From contig NC_044977.1 of assembly GCF_008728515.1 (NCBI RefSeq), positions 192,313,987 through 192,377,986 of the forward strand: a stretch of DNA of 64,000 nt. Reading direction: 5' to 3'. The DNA is from Papio anubis. Taxonomy: Eukaryota; Chordata; Mammalia; Primates; Cercopithecidae. The notes below the pieces were generated by a model. The model had not been told where the DNA came from and searched no databases. It worked only from the letters and a program-made list of their open reading frames with translations. Of the stretch, positions 45,140 to 57,164 are shown in pieces. A program made the translations under genes and the position numbers. Numbering within the stretch: position 1 is the first letter of the stretch; each line of letters opens with the position of its first letter.

Positions 45140-45317
45140 CATTACCAGACTGGTTCTGGAAAAAGCTTTAAAGAATACTAAATACATATGTAGGGTTATA
45201 GGAGATTGACCATGTTACTTTTCAAAACCAGGACATTTAAAGCATCTACTAGGTAGGTGCAGGAGGAATGTGTGAAAAATAGAATAAAGGAATCTGCCTT
45301 TAAGGAGTTTACAATCA

Positions 45318-45614
45318 TGCCGGGTGTGGTGGCTCACACCTGTAATCCCAGCACTTTGGGAGGCTGAGGCTGATTGGATCACCCTAAGGTCAGGAGTTCA
45401 AGACCAGCCTGGCGACATGGTGAAACACAAGTCTCTACTAAAATACAAAAAGTCAGCCAGGCGTGGTGGCGAGGTGCTGCAATCCGCTACTCGGGAGGCT
45501 GAGGCAGAGAATACAGCTTGGACAGGGTGAGGAGGTTGCAGTGAGCTGAGATCGCGCCATTCTACTCCAGCCTGGGCGACGAGCAAAACTCTGTCTCAAA
45601 AAAAAAAAAAAAAG
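45318..45614 (+). mobile_element. Alu in CEP19 3' UTR
   Basis: GCCGGGTGTGGTGGCTCACACC through poly-A, with scattered single-base losses (GCGAGGTGCTGCAATCCGC). Confidence 0.92.
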
Positions 45615-46125
45615 GAGCTTACAATCTAACTGAAGATGTCAAAACTTGTGAAAAACTAATTAGTATTAAACTTAACAAACAGTAAATTGAAATGCATGAT
45701 AAAGGCTAAAAGAAGTGGAAGTATATTACTGTAGAGTAGAATAGTAAGGGAAGGCTTTGTCCTTTAGTAAAGAGATAGGAGTTGGCCTGGCCCTTGACAT
45801 AGTAGTGTTTAGGTATATGCTTGTGTGGATTCCTAATAAGAGCAACTGAAAAGAAGGAGAGGGGAAGTAGTAAAGGGACAAGAAACAATTTTTTTTGAGG
45901 AATGATAAGCAAATTATAGTTTGACAAGATTGGGGGGCATATATGGTTACCAGGGCATTACCTCCTATGTGTTATATCTTTATATGTATTTATCTCTGGA
46001 AAAGCGTGCCCTGCAAAATTCCCTACAGCTGCAGCAGAATTAGCAGTGATGGTTGAAATTCTGCCCCTCCGGTATCAGGAAATTATATATTAAGGACATT
46101 GTGAAATGCTGAACCTCTTCCCTTA

Positions 46126-46332
46126 AATAAAAGGTTTGTTTGTAAAATGGGAAATCCACCCATAATAAATGAACAATAGGCACTGCCAGTTTAGGTCTGT
46201 TCATGACTGGATCTGCAAGAGGGCATCTTCGTTTAACAACGTCTGTGATTTGATACGTTTATCCTTATTACAGTATTGTATAATTGGTAGAAATTCTGTT
46301 TTCTACAAGGAAATTGATGTTTATTAAATAAA
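46126..46332 (+). terminator. CEP19: Candidate CEP19 poly(A) signals
   Basis: Canonical AATAAA at 46126-46131 and again at 46327-46332. Either gives a gene length near that of human CEP19 (about 6 kb). No downstream GU-rich element is decisive. Confidence 0.5.
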
Positions 46333-46547
46333 ACTGAAAATAATTACTCACTGTTTCTACCTGTTCACTTCCACTCTCCTTACCAGTAAGCGCTTCATTA
46401 AAAGGGAGCTCATTCTTGTGATATCTGGGTTTCAGTCAGTCGGATCATAATATATTGTAAAGGGAGCCAAATAATTTTCTGAATTAGAGATTTTTCCATA
46501 TCTACATAGTATTCCTTTATTCTGTTGTATAGATATAGGTAGTTTAA

Positions 46548-46825
46548 TTTTTATTTGAGACAGGGTCTCACTCTCACCCAGGCTGGAGTGCAGTGGCATG
46601 ATGTAGCTCGCAAGCTTCCAACCTCCTGGGGCTCAAGTGGAGTCGCCACCCCTCAGCCTCCCAAGTAGCTGGAGGCCACAGGTGCCTGTCACCACACCTG
46701 GCTAATTTCTGTATTTTTTGTAGAGACAGGGTTTCACCATGTTGCCCAGGCTGGTCTCGAGCTCCTGGGCTCAAGTGATCCGCCTCAGCCTACCAAAGTG
46801 CTAGGATTACAGACAAGCCCTGGCT
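46548..46825 (-). mobile_element. Alu
   Basis: TTTGAGACAGGGTCTCACTCTC through CAGACAAGCCCTGGC. Older and slightly damaged. Confidence 0.88.
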
Positions 46826-46859
46826 ATAGGTAACTTATTTTAAAATTTGTCCTTGGGTT

Positions 46860-47138
46860 GCTGAGTGCGGTGGCTCACACCTATAATCCCAGGACTTTGG
46901 GAGGCCAAGGCGGGCGGATCACCTGAGGTCAGGAGTTCGAGACCAGCTGGCCTCAGAGAAACCCTCCTCTGCTAAAAATGCAAAATTAACCAGGTGTGGT
47001 AATTACATGCCTGTCCCAGCCTTTCGGGAGGCACGAGAACATAATCACTTGAACCCGGAAGGTGGAGGTGCACAGTGAGCAAGGTCACCATTTCCTCCAT
47101 CTGAGCAACAGAGTGAAATCCCATCCCCCAAAAAAATT
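46860..47138 (+). mobile_element. Alu with consensus damage
   Basis: GCTGAGTGCGGTGGCTCACACC. The right arm has several losses (GAGGTGCACAGTGAGCAAGGTCACC). Confidence 0.85.
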
Positions 47139-47299
47139 GTCGTTGTTTTCTCCTTTCATGACTACAAACAGTGCTACAGGAAATAACCTTGTACATTCTC
47201 TGTTTTGCACATATGCAAGGATAGCTATTAGATAAATGCCTAAAGGGGAATTACTAAGTATGTGCATTCTAAGTTTTAATAGATACTAAGTTGTCTTCA

Positions 47300-47760
47300 A
47301 TGGATGTTCATCCATTCATTCATTAAGTATTTGTAGATAGTGAGCACCTACTACATTCTAAGCCTGTACTGTTCTGGAGTTTGGGTTACAGCAGTATATA
47401 CAACAAAGTCCTGGGTTTACAGTTGGGGAGCAGAGACATAAATGCATAGAATAGTGTCATCAGATGATAAGTGCTCAAAAGGAAACAGGGTGAAAAGGAG
47501 AATGATAGAGGGGATGGGAGCCACTGTTTTAGATCATGTGATGAGCAAAGGCCTGAAGGAGGTAAGGGAAAATTGGTATGCATTTCAGGATTAGCAGGGA
47601 AAGGTAAGTCTGCGCTAGCCCTGGGGCTGGAGTGTGCCTTGCATGTTTGAGGAGGAGCAGGAGGCCAATGTGGCTAATACAAATTGTGCAAGAGAAGAAA
47701 CGGTAGGAGATGAGGTTGGAGTGCGTTTTACCAATGCGTAGTACTTACCATGAAGGTTGT
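47300..47760 (-). mobile_element. L2 LINE remnant
   Basis: CCATTCATTCATTAAGTATTTG, GTGAGCACCTACTACATTC and TACAGCAGTATATACAACAAAG match the reverse of the L2 3' end. Later text (GATGAGCAAAGGCCTGAAGG, GCCAATGTGGCTAATAC) continues L2. Confidence 0.75.
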
Positions 47761-47939
47761 ACCAACTTAAACTATCAGCAATACATTTGAGTACCCCATT
47801 TCCCCCATATACTCATCAATGGAGAATGTTACAAACTTTTCAAGTTTTGCCAATTTTGTAATATAAAGTGGTATCTCATAGTTTTGATTTGCATTTATCT
47901 TATTTTGAGGGGGTCTGAGTATCATCATTTTAAAGGCCT

Positions 47940-48549
47940 TTTTTTTTTTTTTTAAAGACTGAGGAGTCTCTGTAGCCAGGCAGTGCGTGGCAATCTCAGC
48001 TCCCCTGCAACCTCCACCTCTCCTGGATTCAAGCAATTCCACCCCAGCTGCCTGAGTAGCTTTGGACTGGCTTTATACCTGCCATGCCAGGCTAATTTTT
48101 TGTTTTGTTTTTGTTGTTTTTTTTTTTTTGAGGCCGAGGTCACCATCTGTCGCCCAGGCTGGAGTGCAGTGGCCGGATCTCAGCTCACTGCAAGCTCCAT
48201 GCCTCCAGGTCCCTAGGCCATTCTCCTGCCTCAGCCTCCCGAGTAGCTGGGACTACAGGCCCGCCACCTCGCCCGGCTAGTTTTTGTATTTTTTTTAGTG
48301 AGGCAGAGGTTTGCAGGTGTTGGCAGGCTAGTCTCGATCTCCTGACCTCATTGATCCGCCCGTCTCGGCCTCCCAAAGTGCTGGGATTACAGGCTTGAGC
48401 CACGTGGCCACCTAATTTTGTATTTTTAGTAGAGACGGGGCTTCATCATGTTGGTTGGCCAGGATGGTCTCGATCTCTTGACCTCATGATCTGCCCACCT
48501 TGGACTCCCAAATTGCTGGGATTACAGGCGTGAGCCACCACACACAGCC
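47940..48549 (-). mobile_element. Alu interrupted by a nested young AluY
   Basis: Outer minus-strand Alu (47940-48105 and about 48407-48549) holds a second minus-strand AluY (about 48110-48405, GGCTTGAGCC type). Both are partly corrupted at base level. Confidence 0.85.
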
Positions 48550-48816
48550 AAGAGCCATTTTTTATTAAATAACTTAAGTACTTTGTTCATTTGTTTGGTG
48601 GGTTGCTGGTCTTTTCCTTACAGGTTTATTAAAGTTGTTTATTAAGGAAATTAGTCCTTAGTCTATGATATAAGTTGCAAATATTTCCACCTTGTCATTT
48701 TAAAAAGTTTGATATTTTTTCCAGGTAGAATGTTTTAATGTAGTAAAATGTATGAATATTTTTCTCTACACATCTGCACCTTTTGTCATATGTAGAAAAA
48801 CATTCCCCACAAGATT

Positions 48817-49075
48817 TTTTTTTTTTTTTTTTTTTTTGGTCAGAGACTCTGCTCTGTTGCCCAGGCTGGAGTGTAGTGACACGATCTTGGCTCACTGCAA
48901 GCTCTGCCTCCCAGGTTCAAGCGATTCTCCTGCCTCAGCCTCTCCAGTAGCTGGGACTACAGAGCGCCCTGCGCCTGTATTTTTGGAGAGAGGCAGTTTA
49001 AGCCATGTTGGCCAGGCTGGTCTCAGGCCTCCTGACCTCAGGTGGTTACCGCTCGGCGCAGGGCGCTCCCAAAGG
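48817..49075 (-). mobile_element. Alu with consensus damage
   Basis: Poly-T then GGTCAGAGACTCTGCTCTG. The 5' side dissolves into irregular sequence (GTTACCGCTCGGCGCAGGGC). Confidence 0.85.
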
Positions 49076-49204
49076 GCAGCCACGCTCCTAATCCAAGATT
49101 ATTGGTTTTGAAATATCTATCTCTCTCATATACTAAATTCCCGTCAAGTAGATTTTTAATGATGTTATCATCATCTGCAGCACACTTCCCAATTAGGTAA
49201 CATT

Positions 49205-49482
49205 TTTCTTTTAGCAGGCAGTCTGGCTCCAGTCACCCAGGCTGGGCGTGCGGCGATCTGGAAGCTCCTGCAAACTCCGCCTCCGGGTTCCAGCCGTTCT
49301 CCTGCCTCCCAGCCTCCCCGAGTAGCTGGGACTGCAGGCAGCGGTGGCGCCCGGCTAGTTTGTATTTTTAGTAGAGGCGCTGTTAGCCAGGATGGTCTCG
49401 ATCGCCCTGACCTAAGTGATCCGCCTGCCTCGGCCTCCCCAAAGTGCAGGGATTGCAGGCGTGAGCCACCCGGCCCGGCCAT
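49205..49482 (-). mobile_element. Young AluY with consensus damage
   Basis: TAGCAGGCAGTCTGGCTCCAGTC through GTGAGCCACCCGGCCCGGCC. Frequent small errors. Confidence 0.85.
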
Positions 49483-49489
49483 GAAATTT

Positions 49490-49790
49490 TTTATTTTTTT
49501 TTTTTTTTTAAGGCAGCTCTATAGAGACAGAAAGAAGATGACGGCTGCCTGGGGCTGAGGCTGGGAATTGATTATGGCTGCCTGGGGCTGAGGCTGGGAC
49601 CTGACTGCAGGTGGGGATGGGAGATGATATTTTGGGAGTTGATGCAAACACTTTAAAACTGGATTGTGTCTTGTTTTCACAGTTCTATAAATTAACTGTA
49701 ATTGATTTGTGCACTTAAAAACAGGTAAATGTTATGGCATATATTGAGCTATATAAATTATGTCTCGATAAAGCTGTTAAAAAATAGGAA
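49490..49790 (+). mobile_element. L1 3'-end-like sequence with a 33-bp tandem duplication
   Basis: TTTTCACAGTTCTATAAATTAACTG and GTGCACTTAAAAACAGGTAAATG resemble an L1 3' end. GGCTGCCTGGGGCTGAGGCT is repeated at 49543 and 49576. Confidence 0.6.
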
Positions 49791-50281
49791 ACAAATGTCT
49801 GCAGACCGTTGTTTTAAGACTGAGCAAGGGGGACCAAAGATACATGTAAAACTTCCTTGCGCCCACACAAAGGTGGAGGTTGAAAAAGGCTGGAGAAGGG
49901 ACAGAATAAATGCATTTATTCAGTAAACACTTTTGAGTATTTACTCTGTGGAAACTCCCCAGGATGTCTGGAAACAGACAGCTTTCAAGGAGAAGGAAGA
50001 ACAAGACAAAAGACTGATGTAGTTATGGTCAGGCCAGTTTATGATGCGAAGAGCTGGTTGAGGTTAAACGTTTTCTGTTTTCCCCTAAATGGTGCAACCA
50101 GAGCCATGGGATTAGAGCGAGACGGGAAGAAGCATAGGAGAGAGGGAGTAGTTAGGATGAAAAGAGCAGGTGAGCAGAGGACATTTTTTCAGATGGAAGG
50201 CTAAGATTGGATATGTTCAACATAGATGGAGAAAGTATATTCTGGGGGTGTCAAACAAAAATGGATAATCCAGGAGTTACA

Positions 50282-50708
50282 ATTTTTTTTTGAGATGGAA
50301 TCTAACTTTGTCACCCAGGCTGGAGTACAGTGGTGAGATCTTGGCTCATTGCAACCTCCACCTCCCAGGTTCAGTGATTCTCCGGCCTCAGCCTCCCGAG
50401 TAGCTGGAATTGATTACAGGCACCCGCCACCACGCCTGGCTAATTTTTGTATTTTTAGTAGAGATGTGGTTTCACCATGTTGGTCAGGCTGGTATCGAAC
50501 TCCTAACCTCAAGTGATTCACCTGCCTGGGCCTCCCAAAGTGCTGGGATTCCAGGCATGAACCACCGCGCCCAGTTAATTTTGTATTTTTAATAGAGACG
50601 TGGTTTCACCATACTAGTCAGGCTGATCTCAAACTCCTGACCTTGTGATCCGCCCGCCTCGGCCTCCCAAAGGGCTGGGATTCCAGGCATGAGCCACCGC
50701 AACTGGCC
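50282..50708 (-). mobile_element. Alu with an extra Alu half
   Basis: A full minus-strand Alu (50282-50573) continues into a further CTAATTTTGTATTTTTAATAG...GGCC half (50574-50708), giving a three-arm structure with two 5'-type ends in series. Confidence 0.88.
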
Positions 50709-51029
50709 AGGAGTTACAAATTAAAGAGAATCTCCCCCATCCTCACCATCTCCCCTGAAAAAACAACTGACAAACTAACAAAAGAACTTCCCATGGTCAC
50801 ATTTACAAGAGACCGTTAATGGTTAAATTAGCGACCTTCAAGCTCAAAAGTATTTATGAAGTCTTCCTCTCAATGGTCCACCATTTCACACTATAGCAGA
50901 TACTGCTGATTACCTACTCAACATCCTTAATCTCCTTTATTGCCTGCAGAAATCCAATTTTGTTGTTCAAGTATAAGCCTCTCACACAAGTCTCAGATCC
51001 AGAGGCAAATCCTGACTGATCTAAATAAA

Positions 51030-51632
51030 TCTCTGGGTGTAGTATGCTCATGCCTGTAATCCCAGCACTTTGAGAAACCGAGGGAAGAGGATTGCTTGAG
51101 GACCTGGAGTTCAAGACCAGCCTGGGCAACATAGTGAGGGTGCCCCCCATCCATCTCTACAGAAATTTTTAAAAATTAGCCAGGCATGGTAGTGCACACC
51201 TGTAGTTCCAACTACTTGGGAGGCTGGGGAAGGAGGAATTGCTTGAGCCAGGAGTTCAAGGCCGCAGTGAGCTATGATGATGCAACTGTACTCCAGCCTG
51301 GGTGACAGAATGACCCTGTCTCTAAAAGAAAGAATAGGCCGGGTGCCGTGGCTCACGCCTATAATCCTAGCACTTTGGGAGGCTGAGGTGGGCAGATCAC
51401 CTGAGGTTGGGAGTTCGAGACCAGCCTGGCCAACATGGAGAAACCCCGTCTCTACTAAAAATACAAAATTAGCCGGGCGTGGTGGCGGGTGCCTGTAATC
51501 CCAGATACTCGGGAGGCTGAGGCAGGAGAATCGCTTGAACCCAGGAGACAGATGTTGCAGTGAGCCGAGATCGTGCCATTGCACTCCAGCCTGGGCAACA
51601 AGAGTGAAACTCTGTCTCAAAAAAAAAGAAAT
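51030..51632 (+). mobile_element. Two tandem plus-strand Alus
   Basis: A diverged Alu (51030-51335) followed by an intact one (51336-51632, GGCCGGGTGCCGTGGCTCACGCC). Confidence 0.92.
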
Positions 51633-51639
51633 AAAGAAT

Positions 51640-52030
51640 AAAATTTAAAAAGAATCATAAATACCAGTGATCCCATTCCATTGTCTATGATTTGTTCAGA
51701 GATGGACCCATTACCTGGTTCTGACCAATGAGATGTGAAAGCGTCTACAAGGACTTGTGAGAAAGATGTTCTAGATTTCTTCTCTGCCTTCTGGCTGAGA
51801 TCAATGGTAGAAAGGTGTTCTGTATTTGTGGGAGAAAAGAAAAGGCCCCTCTTCTTCTCTAGACGTGATTGTGTCTGAATGTGGTATCGGGAAATACTGT
51901 GGTCGTTTTGTTGCCAGCTGAGGATGACAGTCATTATTAATGAGGGCAGAACAAAGAGAATCACAGAAAGAAGGATACAGAGCCCTGATGCACTGCACAT
52001 GGAGGCTGTCCTACCTTGTAATATGAAATA
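51640..52030 (-). mobile_element. Unnamed old interspersed repeat
   Basis: The phrases CCAATGAGATGTGAAAGCG and CCCCTCTTCTTCTCTAGACG are familiar from a common mammalian repeat whose family I cannot name with confidence. Strand is tentative. Confidence 0.35.
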
Positions 52031-52049
52031 ACAAATTTCCCATCTGATT

Positions 52050-52690
52050 GATTGATTGACTGATTGAGACGGAGTCTTGCTCTGTTGCCCAGGCTGGAGT
52101 GCAGTAGTACAATCTCAGCTCACTGCAACCTCCGCCTCCCAGGTTCAAGCAATTCTCCTGCCTCAGCCTCCCAAGTAGCTGGGATTATAGGCACCCACCG
52201 CCACACCCAGAAATTTTGTATTTTTAGTAGAGACGGGATTTCACTATGTTGGCCTGGTTGGTCTGGAACTCCTGACCTTGTGATCTGCTCACCTCGGCCT
52301 CCCAAAGTGCTGGGATTACAGGCGTGAGCCATTGCAACCAGTCAAATTTCACATTTTAAAAACCAATTTAGGCCAGACACAGTGGCTCACACCTGTAATC
52401 CCAGCACTGTGGGAGGCCAAGGCAGGCGGATCACCTTAGGTCAAGAGCTCGAGACCAGCTTGGCCAATATGGTGAAACCCCATCTCTACTAAAAATACAC
52501 AAATTGGCTGGACATATTGGAGCATGCCTGTAGTCCCACCTACTCAGGAGACTGAGGCAGGAGAATCGCTTGAACCTGGGAGGTGGAGTTGCAGTGATCC
52601 CAGATCGCGCCATTGCACTCCAGCGTGGAGACAGAGCAAGAACATCCCAATAAATAAATAAATAAACAAATAAATAAAATAAAAAAAATT
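52050..52690. mobile_element. Inverted Alu pair
   Basis: Minus-strand Alu 52063-52344, preceded by (GATT)n at 52046-52066, and plus-strand Alu 52372-52645 ending in an (AAAT)n tail to 52685. The two face each other head to head. Confidence 0.92.
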
Positions 52691-53402
52691 CCGTTAACAA
52701 GAGAATAAGCCTTTTCCATTAGCCTCTTCCATCTCTGGACACAATATGAACCAACTGTGTCTCAAGAATAGGCCCGGAGACCTCTGGGAAGAGATTGATA
52801 CAGTGGACAGAGCAGGCATAAGGGATTGAGGAAGGCCAGGAAACTGGCAAGGGCAGCGCAAAGCAGTGGACCTTGGAATCTAAAGCTGAATAGAGTCCTG
52901 TGGAGCCAGGAGGCAGTGAGTAAAATGATAGGGACTGACTCATTGCACCAGGACAGATTTAGCAAGTTGTGTCAGGTTTGCTTGGGAGAAAACAGATAAA
53001 GCAATTGGGTCAGAGAAGGGGAATGCTGAGTTAAGAGATCTCGGAAGTTTATAAGCCCTGGTGCTAATGAGATCCGGCCTCTGCACGTTCCAAACCAAGA
53101 AAGATAAAGACGGAAGTAAAGGAAATCAAGAAAGTTATAGAGTCTTGTGAAATCAAGGAGTCTAAAGGAGCAACAGCTTAGATGTTGAAAGATCCTGGAA
53201 ACATTGATGAGCGGCAAAAGGGAGAATAAAATCAGCCAGATCCTAATGTCACTTGGGTGGGTACAAAATGCTTACTACGGTTTTGGCAACTGCACCAACA
53301 ATTTGAAGAAGAAAATGTAAAAAGATGGAATTATAGTAGATGTTTAGGAAAAAGGAAAGAAAAAATACAGAGGAGAGAAGTGATAAAAGATTAGGAAGGT
53401 TA

Positions 53403-53635
53403 GGCTGGGCGCGGTGGCTCACGCCCGTAATCCCAGCACTTTGGGAGGCTGAGGCAAGGGGATCACCTGTGGTCAGGAGCTGGAGACCAGCCTGACCACC
53501 ATGGAGAAACCTCATTTCTACCAAAAATACAAAAAGCTGGCTGGTTAGGATGGTCTTGGTATCTTGACCGCGTGATCTGCCCTCCTTGGCCTCCCAAAGT
53601 GCTGGGATTACCGGCATGAGCCACCGCGCCCAGCC
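53403..53635. mobile_element. Head-to-head half-Alu palindrome
   Basis: Plus-strand Alu left half (53403-53540) joined directly, at CTGGCTGG|TTAGGATGG, to a minus-strand left half (53541-53635). Both 3' halves are missing. This makes an imperfect hairpin with arms of about 90-100 bp. Confidence 0.87.
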
Positions 53636-54107
53636 TAACTCAAAACTTTTAATCTCTTCCCTTACTTTTCCTTTTTTCTCGCCACCCTGAAATTAGAATT
53701 GTCAACTAGTAACAAAAGAAGTTTTGAGAGATTTACATTTTATGTTTTTCATATCCACTGTTTAATTTGAGAAGTACTAACACACTCCAAAACAGGGAAA
53801 GACTAATAGAAGAAGGTAAGAGGTTGAAGAATACATAAACTTGTGTTAACTCTCCCAAACTATCCAAAACTTACAATAAGGCAAAAATCAGGGCCACTTG
53901 TCTTTTCAATGTCACACTGGGGCATTATTTAAAAGCTTGCACAAGGGTTATTTAATTTTCTAGAACAATGGAACTGTTTGACTTTGCTGTTGACTATTTG
54001 ATTAGAGACCAGACATGGTGCAGCTACATATTAACTTGAAGATTTCTGCCCAGTAAAAAAGATAACTGTGAAAGTTATAGTTCATTTCACTAGAGGGCAT
54101 TTCCCCC

Positions 54108-54385
54108 TTGAGACAGCGTCTCACTCCGTTGCCCAGAATACAGTGCAGTGGCTGGATGCCAGCTCACTGCAGCCTCTGCCTCCTGGACTCAAGCGATCCT
54201 CCTGCCTCAGCCTCCCAAGTAGCTGGGATTACAAGTGTGCACCACCACGACTGCTAATTTTTGTATTTTTAGTACAGACGGGATTTCACTATGTTGGCCA
54301 GCCTGGTCTCGAGCTCCTAACCTGAAGTAATCTGCCCGCCTCTGCCTCCCAAAAGATTACAGTTGTGAGCCACTGTGTCCAGTCC
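54108..54385 (-). mobile_element. Alu
   Basis: TTGAGACAGCGTCTCACTCC through CACTGTGTCCAGTCC. The poly-T is lost. Confidence 0.9.
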
Positions 54386-54616
54386 ATTAACCACTTTTAT
54401 ATCTAAACTAACAGTCTTATTTTAACTTCCCTTTGTGAATGCCTGTAAATACTCTTTGAACTAGCTTTACATCTTACTGGGCTGCTTCACCAATGGGTTA
54501 ATAAGTCTTAAACACGGATTCATTTTCTATTTATATGGGAATTTTGTTTTTTGAATTTTGAAAATTATACTTTGGCACTGATAGCCTGTATGATAAAGAT
54601 ATGAACATCTTTTTAG

Positions 54617-54930
54617 GGCCAGCTGCAGTGGCTAATGCCTGTAGTCCCAACACTTTGGGAGGTTGAGGCAGGAGGATCAGGTGAGTCCAGGAGTTCAAGA
54701 CCAGCCTGGGCAAAAAGTGAGACCTCATCTCTGCAAAAAATACAAAAAAATTAGCTGGATGTGATGGTGTGCACCTGTGGTCTCAGCTACTAGGGAGGCT
54801 GAGGTGGGAGGATCGCTTGAGCCTAGGAAGTGGAGGCTGCAGGGAACTGAGATTGAGTCATTGCACTCCAGCCTGGGTGACAGAGCAACACCTTGTCTCA
54901 AAAATAAATAAATAATAAAATTTAAAAAAC
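54617..54930 (+). mobile_element. Alu with (AAAT)n tail
   Basis: GGCCAGCTGCAGTGGCTAATGCC through CTTGTCTCAAAAATAAATAAATAATAAAA. Confidence 0.92.
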
Positions 54931-54961
54931 ATTTTAGCCTTTTGGAGCATGCTTGGATGCT

Positions 54962-55272
54962 TTTGTTTTTTGTTTTGTTTTGTTTTTTGAGGCAGAGTCT
55001 CACTCTGTTGCCCAGGCTGGAGTGCAGTGGCACAATCTCAGCTCATTGCAACTTCCACCTCCCAGGTTCAAGTGATTCTCCTGCCTCAGCCTCCCAAATA
55101 GCTGGGACTACAGGCACACACCACCATGCCCAGCTAATTTTTGTATTTTTAGTAGAAATGGAGTTTCACCAAGTTGGCCAGGCTGGTCTCAAACTCCTGA
55201 GCTCAGGTAATCCACCTGCTTTGGTCTCCCAAAGTGCTGAGATTACAGGCATGAGATACCACACCCAACCCC
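54962..55272 (-). mobile_element. Alu
   Basis: (TTTTG)n tail then AGGCAGAGTCTCACTC, ending CACACCCAACC. Tail-to-tail with the previous Alu. Confidence 0.93.
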
Positions 55273-55566
55273 CCTTTTGGGGTATGCTATTGATGCAACG
55301 GACTAACATATTTTACATTTTCCACATTTCTACCTATGAGAGGAGCTGACAGGTAGAATGGAAGCAGGAAAGAGCAGCAAATTGGAGGCAAAAAAAAAGA
55401 AGAGGTCAAGTTGAGAAGCCAGATGGGGTTACCTGCCTCTGGATCCCAGCTGGCACAAGTAAGCAAGCTGTGTCACTATCTTCCTGACACTGCGTCTGGA
55501 CAGGCCTACACTAGCACTGCCAAGTTAATCAGTGGGGTTCTAGAATTTCTATGTAAGAGAGCCTAG

Positions 55567-55866
55567 GGCCAGGTGCGGTGGCTCACACCTGTAATCCCAG
55601 CACTTTGGGAGGCTGAGGCGAGCGGATCATCTGAAGTCAGGAGTTCGAGACCAGCCTGACCAACATGGTGAAACCCCATCTCTACTAAAACTACAAAATT
55701 AACTGGGCATTGTGGTGCGCCCCTGTAATCCCAGCTACTCAGGAGGCTGAGGCAGGAGAAGCACTTGAATTTGGGAGGTGGAGGTTGCAGCAAGCCAAGA
55801 CTGCGCCACTGCACTTCAACCTGGGCGACAGAGTGAAACTCCGTCTCAAAAAAAAAAAAAAAAAAG
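55567..55866 (+). mobile_element. Alu, full length
   Basis: GGCCAGGTGCGGTGGCTCACACC through poly-A. Directly abuts the minisatellite. Confidence 0.95.
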
Positions 55867-55879
55867 AGGCCAGGGGCAG

Positions 55880-56330
55880 CAATCTAGTTTGAAGGTTGGG
55901 GTGTGTGGGTAGTATCTAAAAGAATTGCAATGTAGTTGGAAGGGTGGGGTGTGTGGGTGGTAGCTGAGAGAATTGCAACATAGTTGGAAAGGTTGGGGGT
56001 GTGTGGTGGTAACTAGAAGAACTACAATATGTAGTTGGAAAAGGTTAGGGTGTGTGAGTGGTAGCTAGAAGGAGCACAATGTAGTTGGAAGGTTGGGGTG
56101 TGTGAGTGGTAGTTGAGAGAACTGCAATGTAGTTGGAAAGGTTGGGGTGTGTGAGTGGTAGCTGAGAGAACTGCAAGGTAGTTGGAAAGGTTGGGGTGTG
56201 TGAGTGGTAGCTGAGAGAATTGCAACGTAGTTGGAAAGGTTGAGGTGTGTGAGTGGTAGCTGAGAGAATTGCAATGTAATTGGAAGGTTGGGGTGTGTGG
56301 GGTATGTGGGTGTGTGGGGCATGTGGGTGT
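55880..56330 (+). repeat. 49-bp unit minisatellite (about 9 copies)
   Basis: Repeating unit with anchor TAGTTGGAAAGGTTGGGGTG, GTGTGAGTGGTAGCTGAGAG and AATTGCAATG. Anchors fall at 55933, 55981, 56032, 56082, 56130, 56179, 56228 and 56277, a spacing of 48-51 bp. Strongly G-rich on the plus strand. Confidence 0.95.
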
Positions 56331-57164
56331 GTGGGTGTGGAGTGTGTGGGTGTGGGGTGTGTGGGTGTGTGGGTGTGTGGCTGAGGGAGGAATTGTGAAA
56401 TGTGGTTAGAAGTTGGGGTGTGTGGGTGTGGGGTGTGTGTGGGGAGTGTGGGGGGGGCGTGGGTGTGTGTGGGGGGTGTGTTGGTGGTGTGTGTGGGTGT
56501 GTGGGGTGTGTGGGTCATGGTGTGTGGGTGTGGGGTGTGTGAGTGTGGGTGTGGGGATATGTGGGGTGTGTGAGTGCATGGGTGTGTGGGTGTGTGGGGT
56601 ATGTGGGTGTGTGGGTGTGGGGTGTGTGAGTGTGGGTGGTAGCTGAGAGAATTGCAATGTGTGGAGGTGGGGTGTGTGGGGGTGGGTGTGTGGGTGTGGG
56701 GTGTGTGGGTGGTGTGGGTGTGTAGGTTGTGTGGGTGTGTGGGCATGGGAATTATAATAGAGTATAATAGGTAATGTAGAGTGTAGAGTGTGTAGGATGT
56801 GTAGGTGTAGAGGTGTGTGTAAGAAATTAGGTGTGTGTAGAGGTGTGTGGGTGTGGGTGTGTGGGTTGTGTGGGTGTGTGGGCATTAGAATTAATATTAG
56901 GTATGTGGGTGTGGGGTGTGTGGGTGTGGGGTATGTGGGGGTGTGGGGTTTTTGGGTGTGTGGGTGTGGGGTGTGTGGGGTGTGTGGGGTGTGTGGGTGT
57001 GTGGGTATGGGGTGTGTGAGGGGGTGTGGGTGTGTGGGTGTGGGGTGTGTGGGTGTATGGAGTGTGTGGGGAGTGTGGGGAGTGTGAGTGTGGATGTGTG
57101 GTGTGTGGGTGTGTCGGTGTGGGGGTTTGTGGGTGTGGGGGTGTGGGGTGTGTGGGGTGTGGGG

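Noticed and set aside
55880..56330. Regularly spaced repeats reminiscent of a CRISPR array
   Set aside because: Units are directly tandem with no unique spacers, in a primate genome. It is a minisatellite.
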